Shown here: piece by piece, positions 27,107 to 36,270 of the stretch | How positions within the stretch are numbered: the stretch's first letter is position 1 | Layout: the number at the start of each line of letters is the position of its first letter | Assembly (NCBI GenBank): GCA_964391195.1 | Contig: CAYMLG010000017.1 | Span: 1 to 64,000 of the forward strand | Direction: 5' to 3' | DNA from: JAAYXE01 sp964391195 | Lineage (GTDB): Bacteria > Chloroflexota > Anaerolineae > Anaerolineales > UBA4823 | Length of the DNA: 64,000 nt | The notes under the pieces: generated by a model | What the model saw: only the letters and a program-made list of their open reading frames with translations | Database searches by the model: none | What the model was told of the DNA's origin: nothing | Made by a program: the position numbers and the translations under genes

Positions 27107-28627
27107 CTATTCCTCTCGAGTGCGCAGGTGGGGGAAGAGCAGCACTTCGCGGATATTGGGGTTGTCGGTAAAGAGCATGGTCAGGCGGTCGATGCCCATC
27201 CCAAAGCCACCGTTGGGCGGCATCCCGTAGCGCATGGCGCGCAGGTAGTCTTCGTCCATCGGATGGCGTTGTTCGTCCTCGGCTTTGTAGTCGCGGCCCA
27301 TCTCGATGAACCGGGCTTCCTGGTCGAGGGGATCGTTGAGTTCGGTGAAGGCGTTGCACAGCTCGATGCCGGCGACAAAGCCCTCGAAACGCTCAACGAT
27401 GGACGGGTTGCCGGGCAGCGACTTGGCCAGGGGCGAAATATCTCGCGGGTAGTTGTACAGGAAAGTGGGCTGAATCAGAGTCGGCTCGAGGTAATCACCC
27501 ACCATGCCGTCGATCAGCTTGCCGCGCGGCGCCTTCGGGTCGAACTCGAAGCCTTTGGCCCGCATGGCAGCCGCCAGGCTTTCGGCGGTGGGGTGTTCGG
27601 CAATGTCAATTCCGGTGACATCCAGCAGCCCCTGGCGCATTTCCAGCCGGTTCCAACGCCGGTCGAGATCGACCTCCATCCCCTGGAACGTGAGCTGGCG
27701 GCGGCCGAGCACCTTATCGGCGACGTAACGCAGCATTTCCTCGGTGAAATCCATCACCTGGTTGTAATCGGCATAGGCCATGTAGAACTCGAGTTGGGTG
27801 AACTCGGGGTTGTGGGTGCGGTCTACGCCTTCGTTGCGGAAATCTCGCCCGATCTCGTAGACCCGCTCCAGCCCGCCCACCAGCAGCCTTTTGAGATACA
27901 ACTCGAACGAGATCCGCAGGTAGAGCTCCTGTTTGAGCTGGTTGTGGTAGGTGACGAAGGGGCGGGCGGCCGCGCCACCATAGATGGGTTGGAGGACGGG
28001 AGTTTCCACCTCAATAAAACCATGCGAGTCGAGGAATTCGCGCAGGGCGCGGATGATGGCGGCACGCGTGATGAAGATCTGGCGCACTTCAGGGTTCACC
28101 GCCAGGTCGGCATAACGCTGGCGGTAGCGAACTTCAGGCTCCGACAGGGTGGCATAATGCACCACCTGGCCGTCGACCACCTGGTCTTTGGCCGCCGGCA
28201 GGGGGGTGATCGCCTTCGCCAGCATCTTGAACGATTCGACGCGCAGGGTCACTTCTCCGGTGCGAGTGCGGAAAAGTTCCCCGGTGGCCTGCACAAAGTC
28301 GCCCAGGTCGAATTGGGTGTTGAACAGATCGAAAGCCTCCTGGCCCAGATCGTTTACCCGGAAAAAGAGCTGGATCCGGCCCGATCCGTCTTCGATATGG
28401 GCAAAGGTGATTTTCCCCATGGGGCGCATGGAACGCAGACGCCCGGCCAGGGTGGCGCGCACCGGCTCGCCGGCATCCTTGTTTTCTACGGCTTCAAAAG
28501 CCTGGATCGCTTCCTGGCTGGTGTGCGTGCGTTCGGCCCGGTTTGGGTAGGGTTCGATCCCCTGGCTGCGCAGACGATCGAGTTTTTCTAAGCGGGTCTG
28601 TTCCAGATTGGAGTATTTTGTGCTCAT
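27107..28627 (-). CDS. lysS: Lysyl-tRNA synthetase (class II)
   Basis: Product of 506 aa, the normal bacterial LysRS length; it attaches lysine to tRNA-Lys. An OB-fold anticodon-binding domain occupies about residues 55-165 (ATLAGRLRSMRPMGKITFA). Class II motif 2 is near VYEIGRDFRNEGVDRTHNPE and motif 3 is GGFGMGIDRLTMLF near the C-terminus. GAGAGG lies 5 nt before the ATG, and a TAAAAT on the minus strand (28651-28656) can act as its -10. The greA terminator upstream separates the two transcripts. Confidence 0.97.
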   Translation of the reverse strand: MSTKYSNLEQTRLEKLDRLRSQGIEPYPNRAERTHTSQEAIQAFEAVENKDAGEPVRATLAGRLRSMRPMGKITFAHIEDGSGRIQLFFRVNDLGQEAFDLFNTQFDLGDFVQATGELFRTRTGEVTLRVESFKMLAKAITPLPAAKDQVVDGQVVHYATLSEPEVRYRQRYADLAVNPEVRQIFITRAAIIRALREFLDSHGFIEVETPVLQPIYGGAAARPFVTYHNQLKQELYLRISFELYLKRLLVGGLERVYEIGRDFRNEGVDRTHNPEFTQLEFYMAYADYNQVMDFTEEMLRYVADKVLGRRQLTFQGMEVDLDRRWNRLEMRQGLLDVTGIDIAEHPTAESLAAAMRAKGFEFDPKAPRGKLIDGMVGDYLEPTLIQPTFLYNYPRDISPLAKSLPGNPSIVERFEGFVAGIELCNAFTELNDPLDQEARFIEMGRDYKAEDEQRHPMDEDYLRAMRYGMPPNGGFGMGIDRLTMLFTDNPNIREVLLFPHLRTREE

Positions 28628-28650
28628 GATACCTCTCTTTTACCGGCTCC

Positions 28651-28656
28651 ATTTTA
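28651..28656 (-). promoter_or_regulatory. -10 hexamer (TAAAAT) for lysS
   Basis: Minus-strand TAAAAT lies 23 nt upstream of the lysS ATG, just downstream of the greA terminator. The -35 region is weak. Confidence 0.45.
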
Positions 28657-28685
28657 TCTTGAAATTGCCGGCATACAGAAAATAA

Positions 28686-28717
28686 AAGCCCCGCGCAAGA
28701 CCACATGCGCGGGGCTT
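28686..28717 (-). terminator. Intrinsic terminator of greA
   Basis: A perfect 12-bp stem (28686-28697 / 28706-28717) with an 8-nt loop, followed on the minus strand by TTATTTT, lies 19 nt after the greA stop. Confidence 0.9.
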
Positions 28718-28736
28718 ATGCAATCGAGCCCCAGTG

Positions 28737-29198
28737 TTATTCCACCTTCAAAATGCGGACGACAAAGGATCCGCCGGGTGCATCCACGCGGACTTTGTCA
28801 CCTGCGCGATGGTCGATGAGCGCCCTCCCCAAGGGGGATTCGTTGGAGATTTTGCCTTCACGCGGGTTCGCCTCGGCTGGCCCTACGATAATATAGCTTT
28901 CGGGCTCGGAATCCTCTTCCTGGATGGTGACCCGTGCGGCTACCTGAACGACATCCTTCTTGCCGGTCTCTTCGATGATGCGGGCATTGGCGAGCAGCAT
29001 TTCGAGCTCTTGTATTCGCCCTTCGACAAAGGCCTGCTCGTTTTTCGCTGCTTCGTACTCGGCGTCCTCGATCAGTTCGCCGCCTTCCATCGCCTCGTGC
29101 AGACGGTTGGCAACCTCCAGGCGCTTGACGGTGCGCAGGTACTCGAGCTCTTCTTGCAGTTTCTGATAACCTTGTCGAGTCAGAAAAGATGGAGGCAT
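28737..29198 (-). CDS. greA: Transcription elongation factor GreA
   Basis: Product of 153 aa, standard for GreA, which enters the RNA polymerase secondary channel and stimulates cleavage of backtracked RNA. The N-terminal coiled coil carries the conserved acidic tip region GELIEDAEYEAAKNEQ, and the C-terminal FKBP-like domain ends with NESPLGRALIDHRAGD. A strong promoter (29331-29359) and a dedicated terminator make it monocistronic. Confidence 0.96.
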   Translation of the reverse strand: MPPSFLTRQGYQKLQEELEYLRTVKRLEVANRLHEAMEGGELIEDAEYEAAKNEQAFVEGRIQELEMLLANARIIEETGKKDVVQVAARVTIQEEDSEPESYIIVGPAEANPREGKISNESPLGRALIDHRAGDKVRVDAPGGSFVVRILKVE

Positions 29199-29330
29199 TT
29201 TTTCTTCCTATCTCATCCGGATAATAAAAAACACTCCAAATGGAGCGGGTCAGTAAAGGTTCCACCGGTTGTTGAAAACGATTGCGGCGCTTCGAGAGGT
29301 CTAGTCAACCTCCCCGCCGCCGCACCCAAC

Positions 29331-29359
29331 ATTTTAGCATAATAAATGTTGAATGGCAA
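29331..29359 (-). promoter_or_regulatory. Sigma-70-type promoter of greA
   Basis: On the minus strand, TTGCCA (29354-29359), a 17-bp spacer and TAAAAT (29331-29336). The resulting leader is about 130 nt. The region 29199-29436 holds no gene that I can support. Confidence 0.7.
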
Positions 29360-29436
29360 GCAATAGCACAAACTTGTTTTAACCACACAGAAAATAAATT
29401 ACGGGGCGCAATAAACAGACGGAAAACGGAGGGCGT

Positions 29437-30198
29437 TCATCGAGGTGGATCAGCCGGCCGGCGCCATAACTGCACCCCACCCATCTGGCGGCAGTACAGG
29501 CGAATGGCCTCGCGCATCCCGGCCAGGTCTGGCCAGAAGGAGCTGAGCTGCGAGCGGTGGCATTCTACAGCCTCCTGCCAGGCCTGGAGGGCGGGGCCGG
29601 AGAGGGGAAAGGTGGTCGCTTCCCATCCGGCCCGGCGCAGCCTTTCCAGGGTGCCGGCGGCCTGGAGCGAGTAGGGATAGTCCGCATAGTACCACAGGGG
29701 TCTGCCCAGTCGCTCCGCTGCTGCTCGGGTGAGGCGGTGGTCGACGTGTTTCCCCAGGCCAAGCGGGCAAACAATCCCGGCTCCGGATGGGAGCTCACGG
29801 GCCAGGACCTGGCTGAGTTGGCGGATGAGGGGCTCTTCGTGGGGGTGGATGGGGGCCCAGAGCGCATCTTCCGTGGGGTAGAGCACGGCACCGGAACCCG
29901 GGGCCCGCCGGTAGATGCAATCGGGAAATGAATAATGACGGCAAGTGGCGCCCATTTTCTCGCAAGAGCGGAGGTCTTCCTCCCGGCGTTGGGCAACCGC
30001 CGCCTGGGGTTGTTGCGGGTCGATCCCCCAGCGTGTATGCAGGAGCTGAGCGAAGCCGGACAGCGTATCCGGCGGAGGATCCCCACCGCAGATAGTCCAG
30101 ACCTGCACGCCTCCGCCGGCGGCTGCCTGCTCCCATACCAGACCACCGGCGGATAAAGCGACATCGTCAAAATGGGGGGATAAGTAGATCCAGTCCAT
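29437..30198 (-). CDS. PIG-L (LmbE-like) deacetylase, second copy
   Basis: Product of 253 aa. The metal-binding motif SPHFDDVALS at the N-terminus and GLGKHVDHR near residue 150 are the PIG-L zinc ligands (HxDD, HxxH). It differs strongly from the gene at 2795-3778 and is shorter. A minus-strand TAAAAT (30205-30210) ends only 6 nt before the ATG, so the transcript is probably leaderless. Its substrate is unknown; the divergent neighbour encodes an LCP cell-wall enzyme. Confidence 0.82.
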   Translation of the reverse strand: MDWIYLSPHFDDVALSAGGLVWEQAAAGGGVQVWTICGGDPPPDTLSGFAQLLHTRWGIDPQQPQAAVAQRREEDLRSCEKMGATCRHYSFPDCIYRRAPGSGAVLYPTEDALWAPIHPHEEPLIRQLSQVLARELPSGAGIVCPLGLGKHVDHRLTRAAAERLGRPLWYYADYPYSLQAAGTLERLRRAGWEATTFPLSGPALQAWQEAVECHRSQLSSFWPDLAGMREAIRLYCRQMGGVQLWRRPADPPR

Positions 30199-30204
30199 AG
30201 GCCA

Positions 30205-30210
30205 ATTTTA
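30205..30210 (-). promoter_or_regulatory. -10 hexamer 6 nt before a start codon (leaderless)
   Basis: Minus-strand TAAAAT followed by TGGCCT and then the ATG of the PIG-L gene. With normal initiation 6-8 nt after the hexamer, the mRNA begins at or beside the start codon. Confidence 0.55.
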
Positions 30211-30227
30211 CCCGCCAGCCGGGAGAC

Positions 30228-30256
30228 TTGTCACACTTACTCGCAGATGTTATCAT
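30228..30256 (+). promoter_or_regulatory. Promoter of the LCP-M42 operon
   Basis: TTGTCA (30228-30233), 17-bp spacer, TATCAT (30251-30256), 24 nt upstream of the ATG at 30281. Confidence 0.65.
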
Positions 30257-30280
30257 CTACATCCTGGAGTTTGAGCAACG

Positions 30281-31717
30281 ATGAACCTTCCGCCGGATAA
30301 CCGGTTTCGGATCCGCTACATTTTAATCGCTATCATCCTGGCAACACTGCCCTGCTACTGCGCCGGTTTGTTTATGGTGAACCAGGCGCGCACGATCGCC
30401 GCGCGCCCAACGGCGACGATTACCCTCACCCCCTCGCAGCCCCCCTCTCCCACGCAAACCGGCACGCTCCCTCCCACCGCCTCGAATACCCCCACCCTGG
30501 CCGCGACGACCGCGACCCAGACCCCCAGCCAGACGCCATCCCCGACGGGCACAGCGACGACCACGCCTACCGCCACCGAAACTCCCACCCCCTCCCCATC
30601 CCCGAGCCCCACGGATACCACCGTCCCCCCCAGCGACACTCCGGTCCCGCCCACGGATACGCCGACCCCCACCGCGACCGATACCCCGATCCCACCCACG
30701 GATACGGAAATCCCGCCAACCCAGACTCTGCCCCCGACGGTGGTGGATGAGCCCTTAGCCACCAGCCCTGCAGAGGAAAGCGACACAGGTTTTCACAGGG
30801 GGGCTCCCGGGCTGCAGCTGGTCTCCTACCGGTCGCCCGCGCCCTCCCGCCCATCCGGTGGGACGCCAGCGCCTACCCAGCCAGCAGCCGCTCCAAGGCT
30901 GGCCCTGGCCGAAGGAGTGGAGGTCTTGCTGCTGTTGGGCACGGATACAGAGAACGGGGAACGAGGGCGGACCGATACCCTCATCCTGGCTTTTTACCGG
31001 CCCGGGAACGGCAGCCTGAGCCTGCTATCTCTGCCCAGGGACCTGTATGTCTATCTCCCCGGCCGGGGCATGGACCGCTTGAACACGGCTTATGCTTATG
31101 GGGGAATTGACCTCCTTTACCAAACTTTGGAATATAATGTAGGAATACGCCCAAATTATTGGGTACTCGCACATCTGGATGATTTCCGCAATGCAGTGGA
31201 CGACCTGGGCGGTATCGTCGTGGAGGTCGACCATCCACTGCCAGATGACTGCGGGGGTATTCCTGCAGGTCCGGTCTTGATGAGCGGAGACGTGGCGCTG
31301 TGCTATGTCCGGGAAAGGAAGACGAGCAGCGACTTCGCGCGCAGCTACCGGCAGCAGCAGGTGCTGCAGGTGATCTTTCACCGCTTTTTAAGCCTGGACG
31401 GTCTTCGCCTGGTTCCGGCCTGGTACCAGCGCTACCGGGACAGCATCGAGACGGATGTCGTTCTGGAAGACTTGCTCAGCCTGATTCCCCTAGGGCTGCG
31501 CCTGCAAGAGGGGCAAATCAACCATTTCCAGGTGACTCCTGCCGAGGTGACATCCTGGAAGACACCCGCCGGAGCGATGGTGCTCGTGCCGGACCGTCAG
31601 AAGATCCTCTCTTTGATCCTGAGCGCGGCTGAACTGGCGGCTGAACCGGTTCCGGTCAGCCCTGCCCTGGAAGCCCGCCTGTCCGAGTATGAAGATCTCC
31701 CCGGCGGCGCTCCTTAG
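30281..31717 (+). CDS. LytR-CpsA-Psr (LCP) family protein
   Basis: Product of 478 aa. LCP enzymes attach glycopolymers to the cell wall using polyprenyl-linked donors. One N-terminal membrane segment (about residues 10-36) is followed by a long Thr/Pro-rich spacer (to about 165), then the LCP domain. Visible residues are LLLLGTDTENGERGRTDT, the lipid-phosphate-binding Arg in LSLPRDLYVYLPG, and the R/D/R/Q cluster in YVRERKTSSDFARSYRQQQ. It is the first gene of a run that continues into three M42 peptidases. Confidence 0.9.
   Translation: MNLPPDNRFRIRYILIAIILATLPCYCAGLFMVNQARTIAARPTATITLTPSQPPSPTQTGTLPPTASNTPTLAATTATQTPSQTPSPTGTATTTPTATETPTPSPSPSPTDTTVPPSDTPVPPTDTPTPTATDTPIPPTDTEIPPTQTLPPTVVDEPLATSPAEESDTGFHRGAPGLQLVSYRSPAPSRPSGGTPAPTQPAAAPRLALAEGVEVLLLLGTDTENGERGRTDTLILAFYRPGNGSLSLLSLPRDLYVYLPGRGMDRLNTAYAYGGIDLLYQTLEYNVGIRPNYWVLAHLDDFRNAVDDLGGIVVEVDHPLPDDCGGIPAGPVLMSGDVALCYVRERKTSSDFARSYRQQQVLQVIFHRFLSLDGLRLVPAWYQRYRDSIETDVVLEDLLSLIPLGLRLQEGQINHFQVTPAEVTSWKTPAGAMVLVPDRQKILSLILSAAELAAEPVPVSPALEARLSEYEDLPGGAP
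30400..30760 (+). repeat. Thr/Pro low-complexity coding repeat
   Basis: The DNA consists of degenerate ACn/CCn/GAT-ACn units coding T-P, P-T-D-T and P-S-P-T motifs. It is the extracellular spacer of the LCP protein, not a CRISPR array: units are short and irregular, with no spacers. Confidence 0.8.
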
Positions 31718-31742
31718 GAAGAACCGATTCGATGTCAAAACT

Positions 31743-32801
31743 ATGACCGACTTACTCCCCTTTCTCAAACAACTGATTTCAGCCCCGGGCCTTTCGGGTC
31801 ACGAGGCGCCGGTACGGAAGATGATCGAGGAGACCTGGAGACCGCTGGCGGATGAGCTTTCTGTCAGCCCGCTCGGCAGTCTTCACGGGTTGGTTCGCGG
31901 CAGTCTTCCCGAACCCCGGCCCAGCTTGATGCTGGCGGCCCACATGGATGCCATCGGTTTGATGGTGGCAGGGATTGTGGATGACTTCTTACGCATCGAA
32001 GAAGTGGGCGGCCTGGATCACCGGGTGCTGCCGGGCCAATTGGTGACCGTGCACGGGCGGCAGGATCTGCCCGGCGTGGTGGTGCAGCCGCCGGCCCACG
32101 TTCTCCCGGAAGGCAAGGGAGATGGACCGGTATCGCTCGAGTACCTGCTGGTCGATGTAGGCCTGCCCGCGGCAGAACTCAAGGCGCAGGTGCGGGTGGG
32201 CGATCTGGTTTCGTTTGCCCAACCTCCCTTCGAGATGGGCGACGAAGTGCTGGTGGGGCATTCGCTGGACAACCGGGCCTCGGTGGCAGCGGTGACCCAC
32301 TGCCTGGAACTGCTGAAAGGACGGCAAATTGGCTGGGATGTCTGGGCGGTGGCCACGGTGCAGGAAGAGGAGACATTGGGCGGAGCGATGACCTCTGCCT
32401 TTCAACTGCGGCCCACATTGGCGGTGGCGATCGATGTCACTTTCGCTTCCAGCCCGGGCAGCCCTGGCCACTTAACCTTCCCCCTGGGCAAGGGGGTGAC
32501 TCTGGTCTGGGGGCCGAACATCCACCCGGCCTTGTTCAAGGCGTTTAAAGAATTGGCCGAGCGGTTGGAGATCCCCTATAAGCTGGAGCCCACCCCGCGT
32601 CACTCCGGAACGGACGCGATGGGCTTGCAGGTTGCAGCCGAGGGGATCCCGACGATGGTGGTGAGTATTCCCCTGCGTTATATGCACACACCCGTGGAAG
32701 TCGTCTCGATGAAAGATGTCTATCGCGCCGGGCGGCTGCTGGCCGAGTTCGCCGCCAGCCTGGACGGAAGCACGATGGACAGTTTCACCTGGGAAGAATA
32801 A
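31743..32801 (+). CDS. M42 family metallo-aminopeptidase, first of three
   Basis: Product of 352 aa of the M42 (glutamyl aminopeptidase/TET, FrvX/cellulase M) family, dinuclear zinc exopeptidases that often form dodecameric TET particles. All ligand and catalytic sites are seen: AAHMDAIG (His), HSLDNRASV (Asp), VQEEETLGG (Glu-Glu), AIDVTF (Asp), YMHTPVEVV (His). The start at 31743 is set by the family N-terminus; the frame is open 54 nt further upstream into the LCP gene. It follows the LCP stop by 25 nt and has no signal peptide, so it is cytoplasmic. Confidence 0.9.
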   Translation: MTDLLPFLKQLISAPGLSGHEAPVRKMIEETWRPLADELSVSPLGSLHGLVRGSLPEPRPSLMLAAHMDAIGLMVAGIVDDFLRIEEVGGLDHRVLPGQLVTVHGRQDLPGVVVQPPAHVLPEGKGDGPVSLEYLLVDVGLPAAELKAQVRVGDLVSFAQPPFEMGDEVLVGHSLDNRASVAAVTHCLELLKGRQIGWDVWAVATVQEEETLGGAMTSAFQLRPTLAVAIDVTFASSPGSPGHLTFPLGKGVTLVWGPNIHPALFKAFKELAERLEIPYKLEPTPRHSGTDAMGLQVAAEGIPTMVVSIPLRYMHTPVEVVSMKDVYRAGRLLAEFAASLDGSTMDSFTWEE

Positions 32802-32846
32802 ACCGGTGATGTTTGACTGAGCAGCGCGAGCGGATTGGAAGAGTCT

Positions 32847-33941
32847 ATGCTAACAAATGAAGAGACCGAGGCGCCGCAGATTGGCGCAGATCAGATTCAA
32901 CTTCTCGAGCGCCTGTGTAACGCGGTCGCGGTGAGCGGAGCGGAAGGCGAGGTGCGGAAGATCGTCCTGGAGGAGATCGGCAGCCACAACCCCCAGGCGG
33001 AGGTCAAAACCGATGCCCTGGGGAATGTGCTTGTCACCTGCCGGGGCGAGGGGGAGAACCGGCCGCGAGTGATGGTGGCGGCCCACATGGATGAAATCGG
33101 GTTCATGATCACAAACGATGAGGAAGATGGGATCTTCCGCTTTGCGATCGTGGGCGGGATGGACGAGCGCCAGCTTGCGGGGAAACCGGTACTGGTTGGC
33201 CGTGAGCACCTCCCGGGTGTGATCGGGGCGAAGCCGATCCACCTGACCAAGGCCGATGAGCGCAAATCGGCGATTTCCCTGGATGCGCTGCGGATCGACG
33301 TGGGGCCAGGGAACGGGGGCAAAGTCAAAGTGGGCGATCGGGCCACGTTCGCCACCGCCTTCGCCCAGTTGGGGGCCAGCCTGCGGGCTAAGGCGCTGGA
33401 CGACCGCCTTGGGGTGGCGAGCTTGCTCGAACTGGTCAAGCGCCCGCCCAAGAACATCGACTTGCTGGCGGCGTTCACGGTGCAAGAGGAAGTCGGCTTG
33501 CGGGGGGCCAAGGTGGCGGCTCACGCCCTGAACCCGCAGATGGCGATCGTCCTCGATTCAACCCCTGCCAACGACCTGCCCCTGTACGATCAGGGAGAAG
33601 AAGAGTTCGTCGAAAATACCCGGTACAACACCCGCCTGGGCGCCGGGCCGGCGATTTACGTGGCCGACCGGTCCACACTCTCGGACCCGCGCCTGGTCCG
33701 CCATTTCATCCAGACCGCCGAAGCGGCAGCCATCCCGTATCAAATCCGGCAGCCAGGCGGAGGGGGCACCGATGCCGGGGCGATTCACCGCGAGCGCGGC
33801 GGCATCCCCAGCATCTCCGTCTCGGTTCCGGCCCGCTATCTGCACACGGCAGCGGGCATCGCCCGGATTGCAGACTGGGAGAACACCCTGCGGTTGGTTC
33901 ACCAGGCTTTAATCACCCTTAACCACTTGGAGTCGCTATGA
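32847..33941 (+). CDS. M42 family metallo-aminopeptidase, second of three
   Basis: Product of 364 aa. The M42 sites are AAHMDEIGF, KALDDRLGV, VQEEVGLRGA, VLDSTPAND and YLHTAAGI. The segment around the fourth site (TPANDLPLYDQGEEEFVEN) differs from its neighbours and may change the substrate pocket. A GGAAGAG lies 3 nt before the ATG at 32847; a TTG 12 nt earlier is also open. It ends 4 nt inside the third copy. Confidence 0.9.
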   Translation: MLTNEETEAPQIGADQIQLLERLCNAVAVSGAEGEVRKIVLEEIGSHNPQAEVKTDALGNVLVTCRGEGENRPRVMVAAHMDEIGFMITNDEEDGIFRFAIVGGMDERQLAGKPVLVGREHLPGVIGAKPIHLTKADERKSAISLDALRIDVGPGNGGKVKVGDRATFATAFAQLGASLRAKALDDRLGVASLLELVKRPPKNIDLLAAFTVQEEVGLRGAKVAAHALNPQMAIVLDSTPANDLPLYDQGEEEFVENTRYNTRLGAGPAIYVADRSTLSDPRLVRHFIQTAEAAAIPYQIRQPGGGGTDAGAIHRERGGIPSISVSVPARYLHTAAGIARIADWENTLRLVHQALITLNHLESL

Positions 33942-34945
33942 AGTCACTCATCCAAAAACTAGTCGAAAGCCCCAGCCCTTCTGGCTACGAGGCTCCCGTA
34001 CGCGGCATTATCCGGTCGGAGGTCGAAGCGCTGGCCGACGAAGTGCGTGTGGATAATCTGGGCAATTTGATCGTCCGAAAAGGCAGCCGAGGCGGCGATG
34101 ACAGCTTGAGGATTATGATCGCCGCGCATATGGACGAGATCGGCGTGATCGCGACCCATATCGACGAACGAGGCTTCGTCCGCTTCCAGCCCATCGGCGG
34201 TGTTTTCCCGCAGTACTGCCTGGGTGGGCGCGTGTGCTTCCAAAAGGGCGTGCGTGGGGTGGTATCGAGCGATAATCACCTCGACCGCAGCAAAGTGCCG
34301 ACCATCGAGCAGATGTACATCGATGTGGGCGCCTCCAGCCGGGAAGACTGCCCGGTGCAGGTGGGAGATGTGGCGGCCTTCGAGCGGCCCTTCGTCGAAG
34401 TGGGCAACCGGCTGGTCTCCAAGGCGATGGACGACCGGATCAGCGTGGCTGTATTGATCGAAGCCCTGCGACGGATTCAAGATACCCCCCACGAGCTGTA
34501 CTTTGTATTCAGCGTTCAGGAAGAGGTGGGGGTGCGCGGGGCGACCACGGCCGCTTTCGACCTGGAACCGGACCTGGGGATCGCGGTGGATGTGACCTCC
34601 ACGGGCGATACACCGCACGGCCCAAAGATGGAAGTGAAGCTGGGCGCCGGCCCGGCGATCAAAGTGCGCGATGCCGGGATGCTGGTCGACCGCCGGGTGA
34701 TCGACTGGATGGCCCGGAGCGCCGAAGAGGCCGGAATCCCGCACCAGTTCGAAATCTTGCCCTTCGGTGGCACCGATGCCCGAGCTATTCAGCTCTCCCG
34801 GGCAGGTGTGCCGGCGGGCTGCATCTCCATCCCTTGCCGCTACGTGCACTCCCCTTCGGAAATGGTAGATTATAACGACGTACAAAACGCCGTCCGCCTG
34901 CTGGTAGAGCTGGTGAGCAAGCCGGTGGATATCGGCGTTCTGTAG
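33938..34945 (+). CDS. M42 family metallo-aminopeptidase, third of three
   Basis: Product of 335 aa, closest to the standard M42 length. Metal-site motifs AAHMDEIG, KAMDDRISV, VQEEVGVRGA, AVDVTSTGD and YVHSPSEMVD are all intact. Its ATG overlaps the preceding stop (ATGA), so the second and third copies are translationally coupled. The three differ clearly from each other, so the tandem set is old or was assembled from different subfamilies; hetero-oligomers are possible. Confidence 0.92.
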   Translation: MKSLIQKLVESPSPSGYEAPVRGIIRSEVEALADEVRVDNLGNLIVRKGSRGGDDSLRIMIAAHMDEIGVIATHIDERGFVRFQPIGGVFPQYCLGGRVCFQKGVRGVVSSDNHLDRSKVPTIEQMYIDVGASSREDCPVQVGDVAAFERPFVEVGNRLVSKAMDDRISVAVLIEALRRIQDTPHELYFVFSVQEEVGVRGATTAAFDLEPDLGIAVDVTSTGDTPHGPKMEVKLGAGPAIKVRDAGMLVDRRVIDWMARSAEEAGIPHQFEILPFGGTDARAIQLSRAGVPAGCISIPCRYVHSPSEMVDYNDVQNAVRLLVELVSKPVDIGVL

Positions 34946-34967
34946 CGAGTGGAAGCTAAGCACACTC

Positions 34968-36257
34968 ATGAAGTTCGTTTCTATCCTCCTGGCGGCAGTA
35001 ATGCTGTTCGTTTCGGGCTGTTCCGGCTTTCTCCAGCCGACCCCGGAGAGCGAGCCCACCGCCAGTCCGACTGCTGAAATCCTCCAGCCCACCGTCCCTT
35101 TTACCCCGGAGGCGGGCGTCACCTCCACCCCGGGACCGGTCACCCTGCGCGTCTGGGTGCCGCCGCAGTTCGACCCGAATGCGGATACGCCCGCCGGGAG
35201 GCTGTTGAAGGACAGGCTGCAGTCGTTCACCACCCGCCGCCCCGGGGTGAAGGTGGAAGTGCGGGTGAAGGCGGAAGACGGCCCCGGAGGATTGTTAGAC
35301 ACGCTGACGACGGCCAGCGCCGCGGCCCCGCTGGCCCTGCCCGACCTGGTCGCCCTGCCCCGCCCGTTGATGGAAACGGCCGCCCTTAAAGGGCTGCTGC
35401 ACCCTTATAATGGGCAGACCACGGTGATGGACGATCCGGATTGGTATGGATACGCCCAGGAACTGGCGAAAATTCAGAACAGTGTCTTTGGACTGCCCTT
35501 TGCCGGAGACGCGCAGCTCCTGGTCTACCGCCCGGTCACCGTCCCCACTCCGCCTGCCGATTGGGAAGCGCTGCTGCAGACACCCGGCCCAATTGTGTTT
35601 GCCGCCGCCGACCCCCAGGCGTTGTTTACGCTGACCCAGTACCAGGCCGCAGGCGGGGACGTCAGCGACGACCAGGGACGCCCTTCACTAAACCCCCAGA
35701 CGCTGGAGGAAGTGCTGCGTTTGTATGATGAGGCGGAGGCAGCCGGGTTGATGCCCTATTGGCTGACCCAATACCAGAATGACGACCAGGTTTGGGAAGC
35801 CTTTAACGAGAATCCCTCGAATATGGTGGTCACATGGACCAGCCGGTTCCTGGGCGAAATGCAAGCCGACACGGCCGCGGCCCCTCAGCCGACTATTGAT
35901 GGAGAACCATACACCCTGGCAACCGGGTGGGTTTGGGCTCTGGCCGGGAACCAGCCTCAACAGCAAACGCTGGCCGTCCAACTGGCGGAATACCTGACCG
36001 AGAGCAGCTTTCTGGCGCGCTGGACCGAGGCCGCGGGTTACCTCCCGCCTCGCCCGAGCGCCTTGGCCGCCTGGACGAACACATCGATGCAGGGGCTGCT
36101 GGAACAGGTGGTCGACTCAGCTCACCTGAGCCCGCCGGCAGATGCGCTGGTGATCCTCGGCCCGCCGTTGGCGCAGGCGACGGTCGAGGTGCTCAAGCAG
36201 CAGACCGAACCGGTGATCGCCGCCCAGGAAGCGGTGAATGCCTTAACCGGTCCATAA
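34968..36257 (+). CDS. Extracellular solute-binding lipoprotein (family 1)
   Basis: Product of 429 aa. The signal peptide ends in a lipobox (LFVSGC), followed by a Pro/Thr/Glu linker and an SBP_bac_1/8 domain (TLRVWVPPQFDP near residue 55, DLVALPRPLMET, FGLPFAGDAQLLVYR, SSFLARWTEAAGYLPPR). It would bind an oligosaccharide or similar ligand. It starts 22 nt after the third M42 gene and is the last gene before a long hairpin. No permease is adjacent, so it must work with transporter parts encoded elsewhere. Confidence 0.87.
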   Translation: MKFVSILLAAVMLFVSGCSGFLQPTPESEPTASPTAEILQPTVPFTPEAGVTSTPGPVTLRVWVPPQFDPNADTPAGRLLKDRLQSFTTRRPGVKVEVRVKAEDGPGGLLDTLTTASAAAPLALPDLVALPRPLMETAALKGLLHPYNGQTTVMDDPDWYGYAQELAKIQNSVFGLPFAGDAQLLVYRPVTVPTPPADWEALLQTPGPIVFAAADPQALFTLTQYQAAGGDVSDDQGRPSLNPQTLEEVLRLYDEAEAAGLMPYWLTQYQNDDQVWEAFNENPSNMVVTWTSRFLGEMQADTAAAPQPTIDGEPYTLATGWVWALAGNQPQQQTLAVQLAEYLTESSFLARWTEAAGYLPPRPSALAAWTNTSMQGLLEQVVDSAHLSPPADALVILGPPLAQATVEVLKQQTEPVIAAQEAVNALTGP

Positions 36258-36270
36258 ACAAGCCAATTCA

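Noticed and set aside
30400..30760. Repeat array resembling a CRISPR or tandem repeat
   Set aside because: It is an in-frame Thr/Pro linker of the LCP protein; the units are short and irregular and there are no unique spacers.
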